NCBI RefSeq assembly: GCF_001571365.1
Contig: NZ_BCTQ01000026.1
Span: 1-64,000, forward strand
Length of the DNA stretch: 64,000 nucleotides
Direction of reading: 5' to 3'
DNA from: Achromobacter denitrificans NBRC 15125
Lineage (GTDB): Bacteria; Pseudomonadota; Gammaproteobacteria; Burkholderiales; Burkholderiaceae_B
The position numbers and the translations under genes were made by a program. The number at the start of each line of letters is the position of its first letter. Positions within the stretch are counted from its first letter, which is position 1. The notes under the pieces were generated by a model, which saw nothing but the letters and a program-made list of their open reading frames with translations, was not told the origin of the DNA and did not search any database. Below are positions 1 through 8,287 of this stretch, piece after piece.

Positions 1-222
1 GCCATCCTGCGCAGCCTCGCCTACAACGCCGCCACTGCCGCCGCCAGATCAATCACCTTCAAACCCATGTATCAGGCATTGCTCGCCAAAGGCTGGGCAA
101 CCACCCAAGCCTTGAACATCATTGCCAGAAAGCTCTTGCGCATCGCCTTCGGCGTATGGAAATCACGCAAACCCTTCGAGCGAGAACTCTTCCTCGCCAA
201 CCAGGCTTGCGTGAAACCATAG
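1..222 (+). mobile_element. IS110-family transposase, C-terminal fragment
   Basis: An open frame runs in from the left edge and stops with TAG at 220-222, giving 73 residues. The basic, helical C-terminus, with an ARKLLRIAFGVWK-like stretch followed by KPFE, is typical of the tail of IS110/IS116/IS902 transposases (RuvC-like DEDD domain plus a C-terminal Tnp_2 domain). These enzymes recombine circular IS intermediates into specific, often palindromic, targets. Only the end of the gene is inside the window, so intactness cannot be judged. A palindromic tandem repeat begins 3 bp after the stop codon, which fits the IS110 habit of inserting at such repeats. Family assignment is by recognition of the tail only. 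Confidence 0.7.
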
Positions 223-225
223 AAT

Positions 226-727
226 CTACGCATGGTTTTCACTGTGCCGCGCAGCAGGGCCAGGCAAGGCGATCACCACCGCCCGCCGGGCAACCGTAGG
301 ATGGGTGCAGCGCGAGAATTCTTAAGCAAGAACGCAGCTGCTGAACGCGCGAAACCCATGCGGCCGTGGGCAGCGTGTTTTTCGGCCACTGAAGAAAACA
401 ATCTACCCATGGCCGCATGGGTTCCGCGCGCTGAAGAGCGGAGTCCTCGTGGAGAGGATCTCGCGCTCCACCCATCCTACGCATGGTTTCCACTGTGCCG
501 CGCAGCAGGGCCAGGCAAGGCGATCACCACCGCCCGCCGGGCAACCGTAGGATGGGTGCAGCGCGAGAATTCTTAAGCAAGAACGCAGCTGCTGAACGCG
601 CGAAACCCATGCGGCCGTGGGCAGCGTGTTTTTCGGCCACTGAAGAAAACAATCTACCCATGGCCGCATGGGTTCCGCGCGCTGAAGAGCGAAGTCCTCG
701 TGGAGAGGATCTCGCGCTCCACCCATC
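226..727. repeat. Tandem duplication of a 251-bp palindromic element
   Basis: Two head-to-tail copies (226-476 and 477-727) with a period of exactly 251 bp. I see only two differences, near the start of the unit and about 30 bp before its end. A partial third start, CTACG, follows at 728-732. Each unit has about 69 bp of single-copy-like sequence and then a long nested inverted repeat. This explains the whole gap between the transposase fragment and the next gene. Open frames inside it are artefacts of the repeat and have no family resemblance. Near-identity implies a recent duplication. Confidence 0.93.
295..481. repeat. Long nested inverted repeat, copy 1
   Basis: The outer arms CGTAGGATGGGT (295-306) and ACCCATCCTACG (470-481) are exact reverse complements. 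Inside them a second pair, around CCCATGCGGCC (356-366) and GGCCGCATGGG (412-422), also matches in inverse orientation. The structure could form a large hairpin or cruciform. The GTAGGATGGGT outer motif is a common bacterial REP-like palindrome end. It may be a non-autonomous mobile repeat or an IS target. It is also the right size for a structured RNA, but no promoter was identified. Confidence 0.85.
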
Positions 728-732
728 CTACG
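546..732. repeat. Long nested inverted repeat, copy 2
   Basis: Second copy of the nested palindrome, offset by 251 bp from the first. Its right outer arm (721-732) overlaps the stop codon of the adjacent minus-strand VOC gene (728-730). Confidence 0.85.
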
Positions 733-1087
733 CCGCTTGGCAGAAGCTCAGGCGGTTGCCGAAAGGATCGATGACCGCCATCACCCGGCCCCAGGGCAGG
801 TCCTCCACGCCGGGGCGCAGGTAGGCGTAGCGCCTCGCGCTCACCTCGGCATGGAAGTCGTCCACGCCGCGCATCGGCACGAACACGGCGGAGCCGGGCG
901 TCGCGTCGCCATGGTGCTCCGTCAGGTGCAGCACCAGATCGCCGCGATGCACTTGCGCGTACAGCGGCATGCCCTCTTCATGCCGATGCTCCCAGTCCCA
1001 CTCGAAGCCGAGGAAATCCAGATAGAACTCGCGCGCCTTCTCCACCGAGAAGATGCGCAGGACGGGAATGGCGGCGGAGAATTGCAT
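728..1087 (-). CDS. VOC-family (glyoxalase/bleomycin-resistance-like) protein
   Basis: This 119-residue protein has the vicinal-oxygen-chelate fold: an N-terminal beta-alpha-beta unit ending in the REFYLDFLGFEWDW pattern, and a C-terminal VIDPFGNRLSF strand typical of glyoxalase/bleomycin-resistance proteins. Substrate is unknown; members bind metal and act as lyases, isomerases or drug-binding proteins. I chose the ATG at 1085-1087 because the fold begins there (MQFSAAIPVLRIF); an upstream in-frame start would add 28 unrelated residues. The TAG stop is made of bases from the end of the palindromic repeat, so the native 3' end may have been altered by the repeat, although the fold looks complete. 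Confidence 0.8.
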   Translation of the reverse strand: MQFSAAIPVLRIFSVEKAREFYLDFLGFEWDWEHRHEEGMPLYAQVHRGDLVLHLTEHHGDATPGSAVFVPMRGVDDFHAEVSARRYAYLRPGVEDLPWGRVMAVIDPFGNRLSFCQAA

Positions 1088-1149
1088 GACGGTCTCGCGG
1101 CGGGGGGGATCGCGCCAGCATAGACCATCGAACGCGGGATGGGGAGCCG

Positions 1150-1182
1150 AAAAAAAGGCGGCCCGCCTCATGGCGGCCGCCC
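1150..1182 (-). terminator. Rho-independent terminator of the Bug receptor gene
   Basis: On the minus strand a G+C-rich stem (GGCGGCC/GGCCGCC, with extra inner pairs) is followed by seven T residues. It lies 17 bp after the stop of the Bug gene that ends at 1199. Confidence 0.85.
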
Positions 1183-1198
1183 TCTGGAGCCCTGCGGC

Positions 1199-2215
1199 TT
1201 AGTTCAGGCTGGCGCCGGAGATCTTCACGATCTCCTGGTACTTCGCCTTCTCGCTCTTGACGAATTCGGCGAACGCCTCGGGCGTCATCGGCGCCGCTTC
1301 CGAACCCATCGTCAGCAGGCGCTGCTTCACGTCAGGCTGCTGCATGGCTTCCGAGTAGGCCTGGTTCAGCTTGGCGACCACCGGCGCGGGCGTGCCGCCC
1401 GTGGTGAACACGCCGAACCAGGTGCCCAGGTCGAAACCCTTGATGCCCGATTCCTCGACCGTCGGCACGTCGGCCAGCAGCGAGGAACGCTTGGCGGTGG
1501 TGACGGCCAGCGCCTTCACCTTGCCGTCCTTGATCAGGGGAGCCGAGGCCGCGAGGTTATCGAACATGAAGTCCGACTGGCCCGACAGCAGCGCGAGCTG
1601 GGCCGGGGCGGCGCCCTGGTAGGGGATGTGCTCGACCTTGATGTCGGCGCGCGCCTTCAGCAGCTCGCCCGACAGGTGGCCGGCGCTGCCGTTGCCGCCC
1701 GAGCCGTAGTTCAGCTTGCCCGGGTTCTTCTTGGCGTAGTCGATCAGATCGGCCAGCTTTTCGATCTTGTTCTTCTGGGCGAACTCGACGTTCATCACCA
1801 GCACGTTGGGCACCGAGGCCACGATCGTGACCGGCGCGAAATCCTTCACCGGGTCGTAAGGCAGGTTGGCGAACAGCCAGGGGTTGATCGCGTGCGTCGC
1901 GACCGCGCCCATCACCAGCGTGTAGCCGTCGGCCGGCGCCTTGGCCACCAGGTCGGCCCCGATGTTGCCGCCCGCGCCCGAGCGGTTTTCCACGATGACG
2001 GGCTGGCCCAGGGAGCCGCGCACCTTCTCGGCCAGCATGCGGGCCATGGTGTCCAGCGGGCCGCCGGGCGGGTAAGGCACAACGAAGCGCAGGGGCTTGG
2101 TCGGGAAATCGGTGGCTTGCGCCAGGGCAGGCGCGCCGAAAGGCAGGGTGGCGGCCAGCGCCACGGCGCCTTGCAGCAGGGCGCGGCGCACGGCGCTGCG
2201 GGGGGTCGGCTTCAT
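1199..2215 (-). CDS. Bug-family periplasmic solute receptor (tripartite tricarboxylate transporter type)
   Basis: A 338-residue TctC/Bug receptor. An N-terminal export signal (a basic RR pair near residues 10-11, a hydrophobic core, and an ALA-QA cleavage site near residue 32) is followed by the family signature (FVVPYPPGGPLDTMARMLAEK) and the VENRSGAGGNIGADLVAKAPADGYTL-type ligand loop. Bug receptors bind small carboxylates in the periplasm. No TctA/TctB membrane subunits are nearby, which is usual for this family. It lies 213 bp downstream of the enoyl-CoA hydratase on the same strand, and a terminator follows it, so it probably ends this operon or forms its own unit. The ligand is inferred to be the acid degraded by the neighbouring genes. 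Confidence 0.9.
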   Translation of the reverse strand: MKPTPRSAVRRALLQGAVALAATLPFGAPALAQATDFPTKPLRFVVPYPPGGPLDTMARMLAEKVRGSLGQPVIVENRSGAGGNIGADLVAKAPADGYTLVMGAVATHAINPWLFANLPYDPVKDFAPVTIVASVPNVLVMNVEFAQKNKIEKLADLIDYAKKNPGKLNYGSGGNGSAGHLSGELLKARADIKVEHIPYQGAAPAQLALLSGQSDFMFDNLAASAPLIKDGKVKALAVTTAKRSSLLADVPTVEESGIKGFDLGTWFGVFTTGGTPAPVVAKLNQAYSEAMQQPDVKQRLLTMGSEAAPMTPEAFAEFVKSEKAKYQEIVKISGASLN

Positions 2216-2428
2216 GGGGGTTCTCCTCGCTCCGTATCAATAGCGGTCAGTAGCATACCGCAGCGGCGGCAAGGGCGTAACAAAGAGAAACCGGCAAAGT
2301 CCTCCGCTGCTCCGGTATCTGGGGCTCCGACGCCCTCCCGCCCCCGAGAGACTGCGGATCCGGGGTACGCCGCCAGCGGCGGACATCCGGCTACCTCGGC
2401 GCTACGCGGGAGAATACGCCCGCGGCGT

Positions 2429-3283
2429 TCAGGAGCCGGAAGCGGCGACGTCCCAATCCGGCCGCCTCCTGGCCTTGGCTGCAGCAACGCCCTCGATCGC
2501 CTCGGTGCGCAGTTGGCGGGCGAAGGCGCGCGATGCCGAATCCAGATAGGCCCCAAGTTCTTCCTCGTGCCAGCGCTGCTGGCCGAACAGGCCCCGCAGC
2601 ATGCTCTTGGTGTGTCCGGCAGCGCGCGGCGCGGCGTCCACGCAGCGCCGCAACATGCCGGCGACTCCCTCCTCCCAGTCCTGCCCGGCATCGAACACAT
2701 AGTCCAGCAGGCCGATGGCGCGCGCCGCGTCGGCGTCGATGCGCTCACCGGTCAGCATCATGCGCCTGGCCGCCTGCAGGCCGATGCGGGCGGCGACGAA
2801 GGGCAGGATCTGCGCCGGCACCAGCCCGATCGATACCTCGGGAAAACCGAAACGCGAGCCGCGCGCGCCGACTGCCAGGTCGGCGGCGCACACCAGGCCT
2901 GCGCCGCCCCCCATGGCGGCCCCCTGGGCGAGCACCACGGTGATCTTGGAACTGCCGGCGAAACGCTCAAGGAACCGTCCGTAGCGCCGGTTGCCCATGG
3001 CGACCGGATCCTGGCCGTCGGCGTCGGGCTGCGCGGCGATCCGGTCTGCGATGTTGCCCAGGTTGCCGCCCGCGCTGAATGCGGGCCCGGCCGCGCTGAC
3101 GGCCACCACTCTCACGGCGGCGTCGGACTCGGCGCGAAAGAGCGCGTCTTCCAGATGCTCGACCATCTCCACGCCCAACGGATTACGCGTCTCTGGCCGG
3201 TTCAGGATCACGTGGAAGACCGCGCCGTCCCGCCGAGTCAGCAGCGGCGCATCCGCCGCCTCGTTAGATTGCGCCAGGTTCAT
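2429..3283 (-). CDS. Enoyl-CoA hydratase/isomerase family protein (AtuE/glutaconyl-CoA hydratase-like)
   Basis: A 284-residue crotonase-fold protein. It has the oxyanion-hole segment FSAGGNL near residue 69 and AQGAAMGGGAGLVCAADLAVG in the core, then FGFPEVSIGLVPAQILPFV. That last segment resembles the hydratase of acyclic-terpene degradation (AtuE) more than ordinary fatty-acid hydratases. Expected role: hydration of a branched glutaconyl-CoA-type intermediate made by the carboxylase encoded at 8-13 kb. The C-terminal EAIEGVAAAKARRRPDW tail is typical of crotonases. The start chosen at 3283 is an ATG just after a GGGAGCGG ribosome site and 13 bp after the CoA-transferase stop, so the two genes are probably co-transcribed. 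Exact substrate is inferred from context. Confidence 0.85.
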   Translation of the reverse strand: MNLAQSNEAADAPLLTRRDGAVFHVILNRPETRNPLGVEMVEHLEDALFRAESDAAVRVVAVSAAGPAFSAGGNLGNIADRIAAQPDADGQDPVAMGNRRYGRFLERFAGSSKITVVLAQGAAMGGGAGLVCAADLAVGARGSRFGFPEVSIGLVPAQILPFVAARIGLQAARRMMLTGERIDADAARAIGLLDYVFDAGQDWEEGVAGMLRRCVDAAPRAAGHTKSMLRGLFGQQRWHEEELGAYLDSASRAFARQLRTEAIEGVAAAKARRRPDWDVAASGS

Positions 3284-3296
3284 GGTTTCCGCTCCC

Positions 3297-4520
3297 TCAG
3301 TACGCCGCGGCGGCCGGGGCGGCCGCCAGTTGAATAATCCCTTCCCGCGCCAGCGCGGCGATGTCGGCCGGCGAGTAGTCCAGCTCATGGAGCACCGCCT
3401 GCGTATCCTCGCCCACCGCGGGCACGCGCTCGCCGACGGCGCCTGCCGCGGCCTGCACGCCCGGCAAGCCCACGAACGGCACCTCGCCCAGGCCTGGCTG
3501 GCTGAGCGTCTGCACCAGACCCAGATGCCGCACCTGCTCATCCTCCTGGAATTGGTCGTAGTCCTTCACTTCGCCGTACAGGATGTCGTTCTCGCGGAAG
3601 CAATTCGTCCAGTACGCGGTCGGGCGCGAACGCAGTGCCTGCGCCACGCCCTGGTTGATCTCATCGCCCACCTGTATGCGGTGCTGCGGCGTATCCATAC
3701 GGGGATCCGTCAGCCAGTCGTTCCGGCCGATGACCCGGCAGATCGCCGCGAACATCGCATTGTTCATGGCGAACACCAGCACATAGCCGTCCGCCGTGCT
3801 GAAGATCCCCTGCGGGTACGTGACGCTGGTGGCCGGCTCCCCCCGGCGCAAGACGTGGTCGATCAATGAGCTGTTCTGCAACGCCGCCATGGTGGCCAAC
3901 AGGCTGACGTCGATATGGGTGCCCGAATGCCCCCGCTCGCGCGCGAACAACGCCCCTCCGATCGCATTGGCGGTGTACACACCGCAAGACAGGTCGCCGA
4001 CGAACGGCTTCACTCGCTGGGGCAGGCCCGCGCCATCGCAATTGGCGGTCGTCAGCCCCGTCAGCGCCTGCATGACGGAATCGGTGCCGGGACGGTCGAC
4101 ATAAGGGCCCGACAGGCCGAACCCCGAAATCGAGGCATACACCAGCCGGGGATTGATTTCGCGCAACGCGGCATAGCCCACTCCCAGGCGGTCGGCCACG
4201 CCGGGGCGGAAGCTCTGCACCACCACGTCGGCTCGCGCCGCCAGCCGGTGCAGGACCTCCCGCCCGCCGCCGGTCTGGGCATCCAGCGCCAGGCTGCGCT
4301 TGCCGCGGTTGAAGGCCAGGGCGATAGCGCTGAATCCGCCGCGCGGCACGCCCATGCTGCGCCCCCAATCGCCATGGAAGGGTTCCACCTTCGTCACCTG
4401 CGCGCCCATCTGTCCCAGGATTTGCGCGCAATAGGGCCCCGCGATGCCTTGCGACAAGTCGAGCACATGCAGGCCCTCATACACCTTATGCAGAGGATAC
4501 GGATCGATGAAGGAACTCAC
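3297..4520 (-). CDS. Family III (CaiB/BaiF) CoA-transferase
   Basis: This 407-residue protein has the family III CoA-transferase pattern: VLDLSQGIAGPYCAQILGQMGAQVTKVE at the N-terminus, a NRGKRSLALD segment, and SISGFGLSGPYVDRPGTD, where the Asp is the position acylated during catalysis in the family. It transfers CoA between carboxylic acids, here probably activating the imported acid without ATP. I chose a GTG start at 4518-4520, preceded by GGAGACAGCC, because longer forms would leave only about 11 bp to the divergent LysR gene. It begins the minus-strand operon CoA-transferase/hydratase, followed by the Bug gene. Confidence 0.88.
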   Translation of the reverse strand: MSSFIDPYPLHKVYEGLHVLDLSQGIAGPYCAQILGQMGAQVTKVEPFHGDWGRSMGVPRGGFSAIALAFNRGKRSLALDAQTGGGREVLHRLAARADVVVQSFRPGVADRLGVGYAALREINPRLVYASISGFGLSGPYVDRPGTDSVMQALTGLTTANCDGAGLPQRVKPFVGDLSCGVYTANAIGGALFARERGHSGTHIDVSLLATMAALQNSSLIDHVLRRGEPATSVTYPQGIFSTADGYVLVFAMNNAMFAAICRVIGRNDWLTDPRMDTPQHRIQVGDEINQGVAQALRSRPTAYWTNCFRENDILYGEVKDYDQFQEDEQVRHLGLVQTLSQPGLGEVPFVGLPGVQAAAGAVGERVPAVGEDTQAVLHELDYSPADIAALAREGIIQLAAAPAAAAY

Positions 4521-4615
4521 GGCTGTCTCCCTGGACTTGGGGAAAGGCTGGGCTTGTGCCCGACGCCTGTGGCCCCGGATAATCGTTTGCGTACGCTGGC
4601 ACATAAGGAAATCTC
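4521..4615. promoter_or_regulatory. Divergent promoter region between CoA-transferase and LysR genes
   Basis: A 95-bp intergenic region between divergent genes, the usual site of LysR autoregulation and target activation. On the plus strand TTGTGC (4554-4559) and GATAAT (4578-4583) are 18 bp apart, a plausible sigma-70 pair for the LysR gene. A RBS-like AAGGAA lies just before its ATG. No clear T-N11-A dyad was fixed. Confidence 0.45.
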
Positions 4616-5464
4616 ATGGCGGTGCGCGATCTGGACATAGGTTTGCTCAGGACCTTCCTGGCGGTGGCCGACCGCGAGAATTTCGCGGGCGCGGCCGACC
4701 AGGTCTTCCGTACCCAGGCCGCGGTCTCGCAGCAGATGCAACGGCTCGAACGCATGCTGGACTGCAAACTGCTGGTGCGCGTGGGGCGGCACAAGCGCCT
4801 CACCGAACAGGGCGTCCGCCTGCGCGAATATGCGCGGCGCATGCTCGCGCTGAACGACGAAACCTGCCGCGCGATGAACCAGAGCGTCTTCGCCGCTCCG
4901 ACCCGTATCGGCGTGTGCGCCGACGCCGTGGACACGATCCTGCCCGACTACCTGGCGCTGTGCGCGCGCACCTATCCCGGCATGCGCATCGAGATTCAGG
5001 TCAACCGCAGCCGCTGGCTGGCATCGGCGCTGCGCCGAGGCGACATCGACCTGCTGCTCGAACTCGAACAATTCGACGAGTTCCCCCGCATCACGTTTCG
5101 GACCTCGCCCGTGGTCTGGATTTCGGGCACGCATTTCCATCATCAGCAAAACCTCCCATTGCCCCTGGTGCTGGTGGACTCGCCCTGCGTCTTTCGCCGC
5201 ATGGCGCTGAATCGCCTGGAGCAGGACAACCGCCCCTGGCGAAATGCCTTCCAAACGCCCACGCTGGCCGGCGTGCGCGCCGCCTTGCGGGCCGGACTGG
5301 GCATCACCCCGCGCACTATCGAGATGCTTACCCCCGGCCTCAAAGTCGTGGGGGAAGAAATCGGCCTGCCCGCCCTGCCGTCTGCCAGCTACCACCTCTA
5401 CATGCGCGCGGGCGACACTCCCGACGGCGCCCGCAAGCTCAGCGAACTCTTCGTCCCTTCCTGA
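4616..5464 (+). CDS. LysR-family transcriptional regulator
   Basis: A 282-residue LysR protein. The winged helix-turn-helix occupies roughly residues 8-67 (LLRTFLAVADRENFAGAADQVFRTQAAVSQQMQRLE), and an effector-binding domain follows. It is divergent from the CoA-transferase operon with a 95-bp shared promoter region, so it most likely controls uptake and activation of the acid. It converges with the Bug gene at 5471, with only 6 bp between stops. The start is the ATG just after ATAAGGAAATCTC. Confidence 0.9.
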   Translation: MAVRDLDIGLLRTFLAVADRENFAGAADQVFRTQAAVSQQMQRLERMLDCKLLVRVGRHKRLTEQGVRLREYARRMLALNDETCRAMNQSVFAAPTRIGVCADAVDTILPDYLALCARTYPGMRIEIQVNRSRWLASALRRGDIDLLLELEQFDEFPRITFRTSPVVWISGTHFHHQQNLPLPLVLVDSPCVFRRMALNRLEQDNRPWRNAFQTPTLAGVRAALRAGLGITPRTIEMLTPGLKVVGEEIGLPALPSASYHLYMRAGDTPDGARKLSELFVPS

Positions 5465-5470
5465 GCGCGT

Positions 5471-6445
5471 CTAGCGCTGCTGCATACCGGCGGCCACGAT
5501 CACCTTGCCCCATTCCGCCGTATCGCGCCGCTGGATCGCCCGCAGGTCTTCGGGCGATCCGGGCTGCGGCAGCAAAGCTCGATCGGTCAGGAAGCGGCGG
5601 CCCTCCGGATTGTCGAGCGCGCCGTTGATCCATGCGGCCAGGCGCTGCGAAACCGCGGGTGGCGTCGAGGCCGCTGCCCAGATCGCAATCCACGACGAGA
5701 CGTCGAAGCCCGGATAGCCGAGTTCCGCCACGGTCGGCACGTCCGGAAAGGCGGGCACCCGGGCCGCGGTGGATACCGCCAGGGCACGGATCTTGCCGGC
5801 GCGCATCTGGGGCGTCGCGGTAACGGCGTCGCAAAAATAGAAGTCGTACTGACCGCCCAGCAGATCCGTCATGGCCTGGGTACTGGCGCGGTACGGAATG
5901 TTCACCGCGTTGATGCCGGCGATCGCGCGAAAACGCTCGCCGGCGATACGGCCGCCTACGTTGGCGCTGGCAAAGCTGAGGCTGCCCTTGGAGGCCCGCG
6001 CGTCGGCGATGAACGCCTGCAGCGTTTCCGCCTTCACGCGCTGCGGGTTGACGACCAGGAAGTACGGCGCGGTCGCCAGCGTCGTCAACGGCGTGAAATC
6101 GCGCTCAGGATCGTAGGCCAGCGACTTGTAGATGCTGGCATTGGCCGCGTGCGTGGACGGCCCCGACACCAGCAGGTTGTAGCCGTCGCCGGATTGCCGC
6201 AATACGTACTCGGCGGCGATGTTGCCGTCGGCTCCGGGCCGGTTCTCGATGATGATCGGGCTGCCCACCTTGTCCCGAATCTTGTCCGCGACGTAGCGGA
6301 TGATGGTGTCGGTCGCGCCGCCCGCGCCGTATGCCACGGTCACATGGACCGTCTTGTCCAGCGCCTGCGCGCGGGCGCCGCCGCAAACCGCCAGCAATGC
6401 GCCGGCCCCGGCCAGTTGAATGAATGCCCTGCGGGTCTGTTCCAT
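5471..6445 (-). CDS. Bug-family periplasmic solute receptor with Tat-type signal
   Basis: A 324-residue TctC/Bug receptor. The N-terminus carries a twin-arginine motif (TRRAFIQLAG, residues 4-13), a hydrophobic stretch and an ARA-QA cleavage site near residue 26. The mature part shows the Bug pattern HVTVAYGAGGATDTIIRYVADK and IIENRPGADGNIAAEYV. It lies 30 bp after the AtuA-like gene on the same strand, so it is the last gene of the carboxylase operon. It probably presents the carboxylate substrate of that pathway. Export by Tat would suggest folding or cofactor binding before export. Confidence 0.9.
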   Translation of the reverse strand: MEQTRRAFIQLAGAGALLAVCGGARAQALDKTVHVTVAYGAGGATDTIIRYVADKIRDKVGSPIIIENRPGADGNIAAEYVLRQSGDGYNLLVSGPSTHAANASIYKSLAYDPERDFTPLTTLATAPYFLVVNPQRVKAETLQAFIADARASKGSLSFASANVGGRIAGERFRAIAGINAVNIPYRASTQAMTDLLGGQYDFYFCDAVTATPQMRAGKIRALAVSTAARVPAFPDVPTVAELGYPGFDVSSWIAIWAAASTPPAVSQRLAAWINGALDNPEGRRFLTDRALLPQPGSPEDLRAIQRRDTAEWGKVIVAAGMQQR

Positions 6446-6475
6446 TTTTAGTCTCCTCCCATCCTCTCGCTCCCG

Positions 6476-8287
6476 CTATCGCAGGATTTCGCCGGGACAA
6501 GGAATTTCCAGGTCCAACAGCATCTGGGCGTACGACTTGCCCAAGGGATCCGAGCGCAGGCTGGACGAACCGCCACCACCCAACGCGCGCCGCAGCACGA
6601 AATTGACCGCTCCCGTCCCCGGAAGCTCGAAACGCGACACCTCGCCCTGCACCAGGTGGCTGAAGTACTCGCGCACCCGCTCGGCAGTCAGCTCGCGAAG
6701 CAATACGGGCCAGTACGCTTCGGAACGCGCGATCACGCCGATGTTCGAATCGTCGCCCTTATCGCCGCTGCGGGCGTAGGCCAGCTTTGCGAGCGGCACC
6801 CGCAGCGCGCCATCCACGGCCTCCGCCGGCGCACGGGTTTGCTCGACGCCAGCGGAAACGTACGTGTCGTCCTCGCCGTTTTCCGGAACCGCCACCTCGG
6901 CGTGGAGGTCCCCACAGTCGAGCCAGACTGGCACGCACTGCTTGGCGATGTAGAAAGATCCGGTCTTGATGATGGCCTGGATATCGGAACGGCCGCCGAA
7001 GTGGCTGCGCGTGCCCGGCCCCATCGACGTCCCGGCCGAAGCGGACTCCTTCTGCAGGAACTCCAGCCCCTTGCGCTCGGAATGAGAGGCGGCGATGCGC
7101 AGGATCACCTCGCGGCTGTCGTTCTCGCGCGCGTTGCCGCCATACATGGCTTCCGCCCCCAGCAGCTCCACGACCGTGGACGCGTAGTCGGGCAGGCCGT
7201 TCAGCGCGAGCAGCCTGCGCGTGCGCCGCAGCAGCTCCTCCGCCGTGCGCAGGGCTTTCGCGCGCGCCCGCTGGCCGCGGATCGCCATCATGATGCCGAT
7301 CTGATAGCCGGCGTGACCGGTCGCGGTAATCTTGTACCGCGTGGAAGGCGCGCGTCCGCGCGCGCCTTCCACGCGCACCCTGTCCGGCCCCGTCTCGCGG
7401 ATGGAAACCTGCCGCAGGTCGCAAACCACATCGGGGAGTTCGTACGCCGCGGGATCACCGATTTCATACAGCAGCTGTTCAGCCACCGTGGCCCGGCTCA
7501 CCAGGCCGCCGGTGCCGGGCGGCTTGGTCAGGTCAAACCCGCCATCCGGATCCAGCGCCACGATCGGATAGCCAATGTTGGCCCAATCCGGCACGGTCTC
7601 CCAATCGGTGAACAAGCCGCCCGTCGCCTGGGGACCGCATTCGATCAAATGCCCGGCCAGGCTGGCCTGAGCCAACTTGTCGTAATCTGAAAACGACCAG
7701 TCGAACTCGTGTATTGCCACAGCCAGCGCGCACGCACTATCCACCGCGCGCCCCGTGATCACGATGTCCGCGTCTTGCGCCAGCGCCTGGACGATGGGAT
7801 ACGCGCCCAGGTAGGCGTTGGCCGACAGCAAGGGGCCGAATCCGTCCAGATCGGACAGGAGGCGCCCCTGCGCATCGGTGAACTCGGCCTGCAGTTCGGA
7901 CACGTCGTCGCCAGTGACGACGGCGATGCGCGGCGCCAGGCCTTGTTCCCGGGCAAAGGTAAGAATGGCGTCCCGGCACCCCCGGGGATTCAATCCACCG
8001 GCATTCGATACCAACCTCACGCCGCGTTCCAGCAGCGTCTTCAGGTGCGGACGCAGCACGCTGACGAAATCGGTCGCATAACCGAGATCGGGGTTGCGCA
8101 TGCGGGCCCGCTGCAAGATGGACATGGTCGTCTCGGCCAGATAGTCGAAGACGATGTAGTCCAGCTTCTCGGCCGTGAGCAGTTGCGGAATCGCGATCTG
8201 GGAATCTCCCCAAAACCCCGAGGCGCATCCGATGTGCACGGCCCCTTTTGGCCGGCCAGCCCGGCTCTCGATATGGTTCGCGTTCAT
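6476..8287 (-). CDS. AtuA-like acyclic terpene utilization protein (DUF1446)
   Basis: A 603-residue protein. The first roughly 450 residues are the AtuA/DUF1446 domain (VHIGCASGFWGDSQIAIPQLL, then VSNAGGLNPRGCRDAI and VITGRAVDSACALAVAIHEF). The last roughly 100 residues form the AtuA-like C-terminal domain (LAYARSGDKGDDSNIGVIARS). AtuA is required for citronellol/geraniol catabolism in Pseudomonas but its reaction is not settled. The start codon overlaps the stop of the biotin carboxylase gene (ATGA at 8284-8287), so the two are translationally coupled. The ATG lies after a GGAGG-like site inside the upstream gene. The family call is firm; the reaction is unknown. Confidence 0.9.
   Translation of the reverse strand: MNANHIESRAGRPKGAVHIGCASGFWGDSQIAIPQLLTAEKLDYIVFDYLAETTMSILQRARMRNPDLGYATDFVSVLRPHLKTLLERGVRLVSNAGGLNPRGCRDAILTFAREQGLAPRIAVVTGDDVSELQAEFTDAQGRLLSDLDGFGPLLSANAYLGAYPIVQALAQDADIVITGRAVDSACALAVAIHEFDWSFSDYDKLAQASLAGHLIECGPQATGGLFTDWETVPDWANIGYPIVALDPDGGFDLTKPPGTGGLVSRATVAEQLLYEIGDPAAYELPDVVCDLRQVSIRETGPDRVRVEGARGRAPSTRYKITATGHAGYQIGIMMAIRGQRARAKALRTAEELLRRTRRLLALNGLPDYASTVVELLGAEAMYGGNARENDSREVILRIAASHSERKGLEFLQKESASAGTSMGPGTRSHFGGRSDIQAIIKTGSFYIAKQCVPVWLDCGDLHAEVAVPENGEDDTYVSAGVEQTRAPAEAVDGALRVPLAKLAYARSGDKGDDSNIGVIARSEAYWPVLLRELTAERVREYFSHLVQGEVSRFELPGTGAVNFVLRRALGGGGSSSLRSDPLGKSYAQMLLDLEIPCPGEILR

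Noticed and set aside
232-824. Several open frames in the tandem palindromic element
   Set aside because: They are copies of the same repeat read in different frames and contain no protein family signature.
1139-3337. A 732-codon plus-strand open frame
   Set aside because: It lies antisense to the Bug and enoyl-CoA hydratase genes, has low-complexity Arg/His/Gly composition and no family resemblance. Long antisense frames are expected at this G+C content.
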